Source of the DNA: DASQHW01 sp038209365
GTDB taxonomy: Bacteria > Actinomycetota > Acidimicrobiia > IMCC26256 > PALSA-610
NCBI GenBank assembly: GCA_038209365.1
Contig: JBBQXS010000080.1
Coordinates: 1 to 14,589, forward strand
Length of the DNA: 14,589 nucleotides
Reading direction: 5' to 3'
Shown: piece after piece, positions 9,102 through 14,589 of the stretch
Layout of the letters: every line of letters starts with the position of its first letter
Numbering within the stretch: the first letter of the stretch is position 1
Translations under genes and position numbers: made by a program
The notes under the pieces: generated by a model
What the model was told of the DNA's origin: nothing
Database searches by the model: none
Seen by the model: the letters and a program-made list of their open reading frames with translations, nothing else

Positions 9102-9929
9102 GTGGCGATCGACGTGGTGCTGCTGGGCACCGGGAACCCGTTGCCGGACCGTGACCGCGCGGGCGCGGCGACGCTCGTACGCGCCGGGGGCCGCACGATG
9201 CTCGTCGACGCCGGTCGTGGAGTGTGCATGCGACTTGCGGCCGCAGGCGTGTTGCCGCTCATGCTCGACGAGGTGTTGCTCACCCACCTGCACAGCGATC
9301 ACATCTGCGATCTGAACGACGTGATCACGACACAATGGGTGATGAGTCCGGTGCAGAAGTCGTTGCGGGTGTTCGGGCCGCCGCGTACACGTGAAGTCGT
9401 GGACGCCATGTACGCGATGCTCCGCCCCGACGTCGAGTACCGGCTCGCCCATCACCCCGATCTCGCTTGGGAGCCGCACGTCGACGTCGCCGAGGTCACG
9501 CCAGGGATCGTGTTCGACGAGCACGGTGTCCGCGTCGTCGCCGCGCGCACGGACCACCGGCCGGTCGAACCGACACTCGGGTTCCGGGTGGAGAGCGACG
9601 GCAGGGCCGTGGTGCTGGCCGGTGACACGGTGCCCTGTGAAGGGCTCGACGAGCTCTGTCGCGGTGCCGACGTGTACGTGCAGACGGTCTTGCGCGACGA
9701 CCTCGTGCGAATGGTGCCGATGCAGCGCTTCCAGGACACGATCGACTATCACTCGACGGTGGCGCAGGCCGCCCAGACCGCGGCCCGCGGCGGCGTGCGC
9801 ACGCTCGTGCTCACGCATCAGATCCCCACACCCGCGGTGGGCGCTGCCGACGAGTGGATCGCCATCGCGCGCGAGCACTTCGACGGCGAGGTCGTGTTCG
9901 GCGAGGACCTCACGGCGATCTCTGCGTAA
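9102..9929 (+). CDS. Metallo-beta-lactamase-fold hydrolase, RNase Z-like
   Basis: 275-aa soluble metal-dependent hydrolase. GTG 9102 is preceded by CAGGGGGAACC, a good ribosome site. The opening VVLLGTGNPLPDRDRAGAATLV and the order of metal motifs match the RNase Z / arylsulfatase-like branch of the fold: THLHSDH (HxHxDH at 62-67), a middle Asp-His (151-152, TDHRPVEP), AGDT (174-175) and the late LTHQIP (His239). HST at 217-219 adds another RNase Z-like element. The flexible arm (exosite) of true tRNase Z is not obvious, so tRNA 3' processing is only one option alongside phosphodiesterase or arylsulfatase activity on an unknown ester. The 99-base gap after pilT holds a short palindrome, CCCCGCGCGGGG (9039-9050), and no clear promoter. 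The gene converges on the cyclase gene. Confidence 0.85.
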   Translation: MAIDVVLLGTGNPLPDRDRAGAATLVRAGGRTMLVDAGRGVCMRLAAAGVLPLMLDEVLLTHLHSDHICDLNDVITTQWVMSPVQKSLRVFGPPRTREVVDAMYAMLRPDVEYRLAHHPDLAWEPHVDVAEVTPGIVFDEHGVRVVAARTDHRPVEPTLGFRVESDGRAVVLAGDTVPCEGLDELCRGADVYVQTVLRDDLVRMVPMQRFQDTIDYHSTVAQAAQTAARGGVRTLVLTHQIPTPAVGAADEWIAIAREHFDGEVVFGEDLTAISA

Positions 9930-9935
9930 CGCGTG

Positions 9936-9959
9936 TCAGTCGCGGGAGTTCGTCAATTG
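9936..9959. repeat. Direct repeat copy A: yajQ 3'-end-like sequence beyond the cyclase gene
   Basis: These 24 bases match the last 24 bases of yajQ (13278-13301) at 21 positions in the same orientation, with the first ten (TCAGTCGCGG) identical. Read on the minus strand they encode QLTNSRD-stop, against QFTNFRD-stop in YajQ. The copy sits between the stop codon of the metallo-beta-lactamase-fold gene (9929) and that of the cyclase (9982). Sequence similarity ends on both sides. Confidence 0.7.
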
Positions 9960-9981
9960 TCGTCACCTCTGTCGCGCAGCA

Positions 9982-12900
9982 TCAGGATGGCTCGTCGACG
10001 GCGAACAGCTCGACGGTGCCGTCCACTCCCTTGAGCTCGTAGGGTCCGCGCGTGTGCACACGAAGCCCCGAGCCCGTCACGAGATCGGCGACGGTACGGG
10101 AAACGAACACTTCTCGTGCGCCCGCCTCGGCTGCCACGCGAGCGCCGACGTGCAGTGCGAGACCCGCGAGATTTGCGCCGCGGCGCTGACACTCCCCGGT
10201 GTGTACGCCGGCTCGCACCTCCACGCCGATTCGGTCGGCGCCGCGAACGATCGCGATCCCACAGCGCACGGCGCGGACCGGGCTTTCGAAGGCCGCGAGA
10301 AAACCGTCGCCGGTGTACTGCACCTCGGTGCCGCCGTATCGCTGCAGCTCGGCGCGGACGAACTCGTCATGATCGTCGAGAAGCGCGCGCCACTTCCCGT
10401 CACCGAGGCGAGTCGCAAGCGCGGTGGAACCGACGATGTCCGTGTAGAGCACGGTCGTCAGCACCGTGTCGCCGCTCGACATCAGAGTTCGCGCGTCGTC
10501 GGCGAGCCGACGCATCCCGAGTGCGTCGGCGTCGTCGCCGACGAGTGAGAGCAGCCGGTCGGCCTCCGCAATCTGCGGCTCGGCCCGTTCGAGCAGCCCA
10601 CGGGCCTGCCAGTAGCGCGAGCGGGCAACGAGCGCCCGCGCTCCGAGCCGTTGTTCCAGGTCGACCGCGTTGCGGAAGTGGGCGTCCGCGTCGTCGAACC
10701 GGCCCATGACCAACGCCAGTTGTCCGAGCGCGCGGTCGCTCGCGCCAAGCACCGCCCCGCCGACACCCACCACGACGATCCGGCCGGCGTAGGGCACGAG
10801 TTCGGCATACAGCTCCGGGGCGCGGTCACGCACACCGAGCCGCGAGACCACTTCGGCGAGCACGAACGTCCCGGTGGTCCAGGTGATGTCTCTCCGGAGC
10901 GCGACACCCGCTCGCGTGAACGCCGCGAATCGCCGTCGGGCGCCCAGCTCGTCGCCGCACTCGAGGTCGGCGAGCACGAGCGCGGCTCCCAAGGCGCGCA
11001 AGGCGGGCCGATTCGCCAGCGCGGTCTCGGCGAACTCCATGACTTCGTCGATGCGGCCCTGCTCGCGCCGGAGAATGAAGAGGTGGGTGAGTGACATGTC
11101 AATGTTCTCGCCGCCTCGGGTGGCAGCAAGCATTTGCAGCAGGGGTGTCTCTGCGCGCTCGAACTCGCCTCGCATCATCGCGTCAGCGGACTGCAGGAGC
11201 GCGGCCTCGCGAAGGATACGACGACTCGGTTCAGCCTCGGCGTGCCGCAGCGCCTCCTCGCTCGTTTGTCCAAAGCGCGGATCACCGACCTCGAGCTGCG
11301 CCTGCGCGAGGTGGCGCTTGGGCCAAAAGCGGGTCTCGCCGAGCGCGTTGCCGAGGTGCCGACCGTAAGCCGGGAGCCGTCCGATCTCGTCATAGAGCCC
11401 GTCCCATTCCCGGATGACGCTCAGGCGCCGTTCGATGTCCGGCAGGGCATACAAGACGAACGCGAGTCCGCCCAACGTGTCCGCGAGCACCTGCACGTCG
11501 CCGATCGTTCGAGCGAGGGTCACCGCCGACTCGATGGTCTCCAGTGCTTGCTCGGGCTCGCCATCGGTCAGCAACTGGATCGCGGCGACGGCGTCGAGAA
11601 GCTTCGTTCGCATTGCAGGTTCGTCGTCGCCGAGGAGCCCGATTGCTTCAGTGGCAAGCTCTTTCGCGATGGCGTCGTCATCGACGCCGAACATCGGAGC
11701 CATCGCGCGTACATATGCGGCACGCACGAACAGGTCCCTGAAGACGCCCCGAGTGGCGGCGGCGGCCGCCTCCGCCGCTCGATGCATCTCTCCTTGCTGG
11801 CCGGTCTCGTCGTACGCCTCGGCGAGCAGAAGGAGGAGCTCGGCACGCGCCGCGGCGTCGGCCCGAGGGTCGCGTTCCACGACCGCGATGGCACGCGCGA
11901 GGATCGTGATCGCCTCCTCTGGTGCAAGCCGGTCAAGCGAGCGGCGCGCCGCCGCGAGCGCGTATCGCGTTGCATGTTCTGCAGCACCGTCCGCGTCCGT
12001 CAGCGCCCAGTGGTACGCGAGAAGGGGGAGGCACGTATCGGCGTCGCCGACGCCGCCCGCCACGTCGATTGCCTGCGCGACCTGGCCGTGGAGTCGTGAG
12101 CGTCTTGGCTTGGAGAGCTCGGTGTACAAGACGTCGCGGATGAGTGCGTGCGAAAAGGAGTACACGATCTCGTCATCGCGTTCCTCGACGATGAAACCCT
12201 GCTTTTCCGCCTCCTCTACCACGCGCTCGAGCGTCTTCTCATCGACATCCGAGACAGCACCCAGCAAGCGGTATGCGAACGGCGATCCGATCACCGATGC
12301 GACTCGAAGGGCGTCGACCGTGTCTTCGCCGAGCCTCGCAATGCGCTGCGAGATGAGATGGCGGACATTCGCGGGCAGCCCCTTCAGGTCACCGCCGTGC
12401 TGTGCATGCGCCAACAGGTGGGTCGCAAAGAGAGCGTTCCCGTTTGTGCGCGCGCGCAGGAGCCTTGCCGAGGCCTCTGCTTCGGCGACGCCGAGCTGCG
12501 TCGCAAGTAACGCAAGCGCGCTCTCTTCGAGCCCCGAGAGCTCGACCTGCACGGTGCCGGGCGCTCGCATGAGTTGCGTGACGCAATCGACCGTCTCGTC
12601 GCTCACCGAGTCGAGGTCTCGGCAGGTGGCGACGACAAGGAGCGGAATCGGCGCAGGCGCGCCCGCGACATGGAGAAGCATCCGCAGGGACGCGAGGCTC
12701 GCCCAATGGATGTCCTCGAGTACGAGGAGACACGGCCGATTGACACACTCCTGTGCGAAGAACTCGACGACTGCGTCGAACAGCTCGAGGCGCGCGTCAT
12801 CTTGCTCCGACGATTGCATGGCGCTGCCGTAGCTGCTGGTGCGGCCGTCCTCGTAGTGGGCCCACTCCGGAACGAGCGGTGCGAGGCGCGCCGCGAGCAG

Positions 12901-13197
12901 CCCGAGTTCGTGACGACAGCTCTCGTTGCCCGCCGTTCGCGCATACCGCAACAGGGCTTCTGCGAACGGTTGAAATGCACGCATCGTCCGTTCGTCACAC
13001 GAGCCACGAAAGACGTTTGCGATGCCGGCCGATGCCGTGAACTCGTCGACAAGTCGCGTCTTGCCGATGCCGGCCTCTCCCAGCACCAACGCGACCCGGG
13101 GCCCCTCGGACAAGTCGTCGAGAGCGTCGGTGAGGCCTGCGAGTTCGCGTTCCCGTCCGACGAACAGGCTCGTTGCGCCTCGATCGGAGTCAGCCAC
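9982..13197 (-). CDS. STAND/AAA ATPase with C-terminal class III nucleotide cyclase domain
   Basis: Large signalling protein. GTG 13197 is preferred because CGGGAG lies about 6 bases upstream; TTG 13254 would add 19 residues without a ribosome site. The protein is 1071 aa. The ATPase domain comes first: FVGRERELAGL at about 12, Walker A GEAGIGKT (40-47), Walker B LLVLEDIHWAS (157-167), as in AAA_16/MalT-type STAND proteins. A long helical, TPR-like region (about 370-900) follows. The cyclase homology domain begins near 910: metal-binding Asp920 in LYTDIVGST and Asp964 in TGDGFLAAF. The nucleotide-specifying pair is Gln960/Asn1009 rather than Lys/Asp. The transition-state Asn is His1016, while Arg1020 is kept. 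Actinobacteria commonly fuse cyclase, AAA and TPR parts, usually with the cyclase first (e.g. Rv0386). No DNA-binding or membrane segment is seen. Product (cAMP or other) and activity are uncertain. Confidence 0.88.
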   Translation of the reverse strand: MADSDRGATSLFVGRERELAGLTDALDDLSEGPRVALVLGEAGIGKTRLVDEFTASAGIANVFRGSCDERTMRAFQPFAEALLRYARTAGNESCRHELGLLAARLAPLVPEWAHYEDGRTSSYGSAMQSSEQDDARLELFDAVVEFFAQECVNRPCLLVLEDIHWASLASLRMLLHVAGAPAPIPLLVVATCRDLDSVSDETVDCVTQLMRAPGTVQVELSGLEESALALLATQLGVAEAEASARLLRARTNGNALFATHLLAHAQHGGDLKGLPANVRHLISQRIARLGEDTVDALRVASVIGSPFAYRLLGAVSDVDEKTLERVVEEAEKQGFIVEERDDEIVYSFSHALIRDVLYTELSKPRRSRLHGQVAQAIDVAGGVGDADTCLPLLAYHWALTDADGAAEHATRYALAAARRSLDRLAPEEAITILARAIAVVERDPRADAAARAELLLLLAEAYDETGQQGEMHRAAEAAAAATRGVFRDLFVRAAYVRAMAPMFGVDDDAIAKELATEAIGLLGDDEPAMRTKLLDAVAAIQLLTDGEPEQALETIESAVTLARTIGDVQVLADTLGGLAFVLYALPDIERRLSVIREWDGLYDEIGRLPAYGRHLGNALGETRFWPKRHLAQAQLEVGDPRFGQTSEEALRHAEAEPSRRILREAALLQSADAMMRGEFERAETPLLQMLAATRGGENIDMSLTHLFILRREQGRIDEVMEFAETALANRPALRALGAALVLADLECGDELGARRRFAAFTRAGVALRRDITWTTGTFVLAEVVSRLGVRDRAPELYAELVPYAGRIVVVGVGGAVLGASDRALGQLALVMGRFDDADAHFRNAVDLEQRLGARALVARSRYWQARGLLERAEPQIAEADRLLSLVGDDADALGMRRLADDARTLMSSGDTVLTTVLYTDIVGSTALATRLGDGKWRALLDDHDEFVRAELQRYGGTEVQYTGDGFLAAFESPVRAVRCGIAIVRGADRIGVEVRAGVHTGECQRRGANLAGLALHVGARVAAEAGAREVFVSRTVADLVTGSGLRVHTRGPYELKGVDGTVELFAVDEPS

Positions 13198-13277
13198 CGT
13201 CGCTCCCGGATGTGCGGGTGGCAATGATGCCAGCCCGAGCGACGCAGGGGACAAGTCCCGGTGGGCGGTCTCAGAGA

Positions 13278-13301
13278 TCAGTCGCGGAAGTTCGTGAACT
13301 G
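13278..13301. repeat. Direct repeat copy B: 3' end of yajQ
   Basis: The last 24 bases of the yajQ coding sequence, including its stop codon. It matches 9936-9959 at 21 of 24 positions in direct orientation. Together the two copies bracket the cyclase gene, with repeat starts 3342 bases apart. Confidence 0.7.
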
Positions 13302-13766
13302 GAGGGGCACGCCGAAGTCGTTCTCGCGCAATTTCTGGATCGCCGTCTGCAAGTCGTCGCGCTTCTTCCCGGTGACGCGCAGCTGGTCGCCCTGCACCTG
13401 ATGCTGCACACCCTTCAACCCGAGACCCTTGATGAACTTGCCGATCTCGCGCGCCTTCTCGTCGTTGATGCCGACGTGCAGCGAGACCGCCTGCCGGGCC
13501 CGGCTGTGTGACGCCTCTTCGACCTTGCCGTAGTCGAGCGCTTTCAGCGAGACCTTGCGGCGCACGAGCTTCTCCTCGAGCACCTGCGCGACCGCCTTGA
13601 GGCGTTCCTCCGACGCGGATTCGAGCTCGATCGCGTTCTCCTTCAGCTCGACGGCACTGTCGGTACCTTTGAAGTCGAAGCGCGTCGACAACTCGCGACG
13701 TGCTTGATCGACGGCGTTGCGGACCTCTTGGAGGTCGACCTCTGACACCACGTCGAAGCTGGGCAT
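13278..13766 (-). CDS. yajQ: YajQ-family nucleotide-binding protein
   Basis: 162-aa soluble protein of the YajQ/UPF0234 family, full family length. Signatures are the N-terminus MPSFDVVSEVDLQEVRNAVDQA, RFDFKGTDS, the central SLKALDYGKVEEAS and the end PLQFTNFRD. The fold is two ferredoxin-like domains. A Xanthomonas member (XC_3703) was reported to bind c-di-GMP and act with a LysR regulator; E. coli YajQ was first described as nucleotide/tRNA-binding. No ribosome site precedes ATG 13766. Instead TAATCT ends 9 bases before it, which fits leaderless transcription common in actinobacteria. The cyclase gene lies 80 bases downstream on the same strand; that gap holds GGGAC-AA-GTCCC (13248-13259) and no clear terminator. 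Neighbouring tRNA-Tyr is divergent. Confidence 0.95.
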   Translation of the reverse strand: MPSFDVVSEVDLQEVRNAVDQARRELSTRFDFKGTDSAVELKENAIELESASEERLKAVAQVLEEKLVRRKVSLKALDYGKVEEASHSRARQAVSLHVGINDEKAREIGKFIKGLGLKGVQHQVQGDQLRVTGKKRDDLQTAIQKLRENDFGVPLQFTNFRD

Positions 13767-13774
13767 GCGCTGGC

Positions 13775-13781
13775 TAGATTA
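13775..13781. promoter_or_regulatory. Overlapping divergent -10-like elements for yajQ and tRNA-Tyr
   Basis: The 20 bases between the yajQ ATG and tRNA-Tyr contain CTAGATTAG. On the minus strand it reads TAATCT (13776-13781), 9 bases before the yajQ ATG. On the plus strand it reads TAGATT (13775-13780), 6 bases before the first tRNA base. Both fit the actinobacterial TANNNT -10 pattern. No good -35 hexamer is seen on either side. If both are real, the two transcripts compete for the same bases. Confidence 0.45.
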
Positions 13782-13786
13782 GATCC

Positions 13787-13872
13787 GGGTCGGTACCCGA
13801 GTGGCCAAAGGGGACGGGCTGTAAACCCGTTGCGTTACCGCTACGTTGGTTCGAATCCAACCCGGCCCACCA
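13787..13872 (+). tRNA. tRNA-Tyr (anticodon GUA)
   Basis: Class II tRNA of 86 nt including an encoded CCA. The acceptor stem GGGTCGG pairs with CCGGCCC (one G-T pair), discriminator A, then CCA at 13870-13872. The anticodon stem is ACGGG/CCCGT with loop CTGTAAA, placing GTA at 13821-13823. The long variable arm GCG-TTAC-CGC is typical of Tyr. The T arm is GTTGG-TTCGAAT-CCAAC. The following 50 bases begin with CTTTCTTTG, a possible termination tract. Confidence 0.96.
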
Positions 13873-13922
13873 TCTTTCTTTGTCGCAGCTTCGCTGACTC
13901 CGGCGAGCTTCCTCCGCACGAC

Positions 13923-14414
13923 CTACAGCATGCGCTGCATCAGCACCACGTCGAGCCACCGGCCGAACTTCCGCCCGACCTGGCGCTCGCGTCCGACCTC
14001 CTCGAAGCCGCATGCCCGGTGGAGCGCAATCGACGCCTCGTGGCCGCCGACGATGCGGCCGATCGCGGAATGGAACCCGTGGCTGCGGGCGAGCTCGACG
14101 AGGTCGCCGAGCAAGAGCCGGCCGACGCCGTCGCCGCGTCGATCCCGCTGCACGTACACCGAGTCCTCGACCGTGGGGGCGTACGCAGGCCGCGGACGGT
14201 ACGGCGACAACGAGGCGAAGCCGGCGACGCGGTCGTCGTCACTCACCGCGACGATTGCCGGATGGCCGCCTGCGTGCTCGTCGATCCACGCCACCTGCTC
14301 CGCGAGCGACCGTGGGACGAGGTCGAACGTCACGGTCGACTCGAGGACCTCGACGTTGTAGATGTCTCGCAGGGCTTCGGCGTCCCGACGCTCGGCCAGG
14401 CGGGTCCGATACAC
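13923..14414 (-). CDS. GNAT acetyltransferase, phosphinothricin N-acetyltransferase-like
   Basis: 163-aa cytosolic acetyltransferase that moves an acetyl group from acetyl-CoA to a small amine. The family pattern is complete: IYNVEVLESTVTFD near the N-terminus, the candidate catalytic Glu83 in TVEDSVYV, the acetyl-CoA loop RDRRGDGVGRLLL (90-102), IGRIVGGHEASIALHRACGF (118-137) and VGRKFGRWLDVVLMQ at the end. These are marks of the Pat/Bar/YwnH/MddA group. Many such chromosomal genes act on methionine sulfone or sulfoximine rather than on the herbicide, so the substrate is open. The start is GTG 14414. No ribosome site is seen, but TAGCGT (14423-14428, minus strand) ends 8 bases upstream, compatible with a leaderless transcript. 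The gene lies alone between two tRNA genes. Confidence 0.88.
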   Translation of the reverse strand: MYRTRLAERRDAEALRDIYNVEVLESTVTFDLVPRSLAEQVAWIDEHAGGHPAIVAVSDDDRVAGFASLSPYRPRPAYAPTVEDSVYVQRDRRGDGVGRLLLGDLVELARSHGFHSAIGRIVGGHEASIALHRACGFEEVGRERQVGRKFGRWLDVVLMQRML

Positions 14415-14422
14415 GGCCGGGC

Positions 14423-14428
14423 ACGCTA
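14423..14428 (-). promoter_or_regulatory. Candidate leaderless -10 element for the GNAT gene
   Basis: Read on the minus strand, TAGCGT fits TANNNT and ends 8 bases before the GTG start, a spacing compatible with transcription starting at or beside the start codon. This would explain the lack of a ribosome site. No -35 match is seen. Confidence 0.35.
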
Positions 14429-14456
14429 CGCGCTCGGGCTATCCTCTTCGGGCCTC

Positions 14457-14529
14457 GCCCCCTTAGCTCAGTCGGCAGAGCACTTCCATGGTAAGGAAGG
14501 GGTCTACGGTTCGAGTCCGTAAGGGGGCT
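14457..14529 (+). tRNA. tRNA-Thr (anticodon GGU)
   Basis: 73-nt tRNA without encoded CCA. The acceptor GCCCCCT pairs with AGGGGGC, discriminator T. The anticodon stem CTTCC/GGAAG holds loop ATGGTAA, placing GGT at 14490-14492. The T arm reads TACGG-TTCGAGT-CCGTA. TATCCT at 14440-14445 is a possible -10 element upstream. Confidence 0.95.
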
Positions 14530-14532
14530 CGC

Positions 14533-14558
14533 CGGGGCGGGCCTTCGGGCCCGCTCCG
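14533..14558. other. UUCG-capped hairpin between two tRNA genes
   Basis: An 11-bp stem with one G-T pair, CGGGGCGGGCC (14533-14543) against GGCCCGCTCCG (14548-14558), closes on TTCG with a C-G closing pair. It lies 4 bases after tRNA-Thr and 4 bases before the next tRNA and has no T-run after it. It could mark a processing boundary in a shared tRNA transcript or act as a weak terminator. Confidence 0.55.
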
Positions 14559-14562
14559 TCAC

Positions 14563-14589
14563 GGCGGAGTAGCTCAGTCGGTTAGAGCA
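14563..14589 (+). tRNA. Partial tRNA gene, 5' end only
   Basis: GGCGGAG, then TA at positions 8-9, the D arm GCTC-AGTCGGTTA-GAGC and one more base have the standard tRNA 5' pattern. The anticodon lies beyond the window, so the amino acid cannot be read. An elongator tRNA-Met is a reasonable guess from this 5' sequence and from Thr-Met tRNA pairs seen in actinobacteria, but it is inference. Confidence 0.85.

Noticed and set aside
11134..12832. Long plus-strand open frames under the ATPase-cyclase gene
   Set aside because: The minus-strand protein has clear Walker and cyclase motifs across the whole gene. The plus-strand translations are Arg/Ser-rich and without motifs.
13198..13254. TTG 13254 as the start of the ATPase-cyclase
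   Set aside because: No ribosome site lies before it, and the extra 19 residues are low-complexity. GTG 13197 has CGGGAG at good spacing.

Overview
The window is a GC-rich, densely coded stretch from an actinobacterium-like chromosome. Supporting this are the strong C/G bias at third codon positions, frequent GTG and TTG starts, the actinobacterial form of acetyl-CoA synthetase, and candidate leaderless promoters. Type IV pilus genes in this setting suggest a lineage such as Acidimicrobiia, but that placement is inference. No insertion sequence, CRISPR array, phage gene, rRNA or replication origin is visible, and no gene-free stretch exceeds about 200 bases.

Layout. (1) 144-2599, plus strand: an acetate-type acetyl-CoA synthetase, then after 8 bases a small HAD phosphatase resembling the phosphatase half of T4 polynucleotide kinase. 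(2) 2690-6773, plus: a type IV pilus cluster. A 22-codon leader ORF overlaps the GTG start of pilB (assembly ATPase with an N-terminal MshEN-type c-di-GMP-binding module), followed by pilC (platform protein) and a class III prepilin with a TTG start. A strong UUCG-capped hairpin ends the cluster. (3) 6855-7715, minus: the membrane protease htpX, convergent with the prepilin. (4) 7896-9002, plus: pilT, the retraction ATPase, transcribed divergently from htpX. (5) 9102-9929, plus: an RNase Z-like metallo-beta-lactamase-fold hydrolase. (6) 9982-13197, minus: a 1071-aa STAND/AAA ATPase with a helical-repeat middle and a C-terminal class III nucleotide cyclase domain. (7) 13278-13766, minus: yajQ. 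(8) 13787-13872, plus: tRNA-Tyr(GUA), with divergent -10-like elements shared with yajQ. (9) 13923-14414, minus: a phosphinothricin-acetyltransferase-like GNAT. (10) 14457-14529, plus: tRNA-Thr(GGU), then the 5' end of another tRNA cut by the window edge.

How the parts relate. PilB, PilC, the prepilin and PilT form the core of a pilus extension/retraction machine. Two proteins belong to families reported to bind c-di-GMP (the PilB MshEN module and YajQ), and a third carries a cyclase domain, so nucleotide second messengers recur here; a functional link between them is inference.

Most notable observations: (a) 21 of 24 bases at the 3' end of yajQ recur in direct orientation just beyond the far end of the cyclase gene, so that gene is bracketed like an integrated cassette; (b) the cyclase has a Gln/Asn pair in place of the canonical Lys/Asp nucleotide-specifying residues, plus His at the transition-state Asn position; (c) the leader ORF has a near-perfect ribosome binding site and its stop codon overlaps the pilB start.
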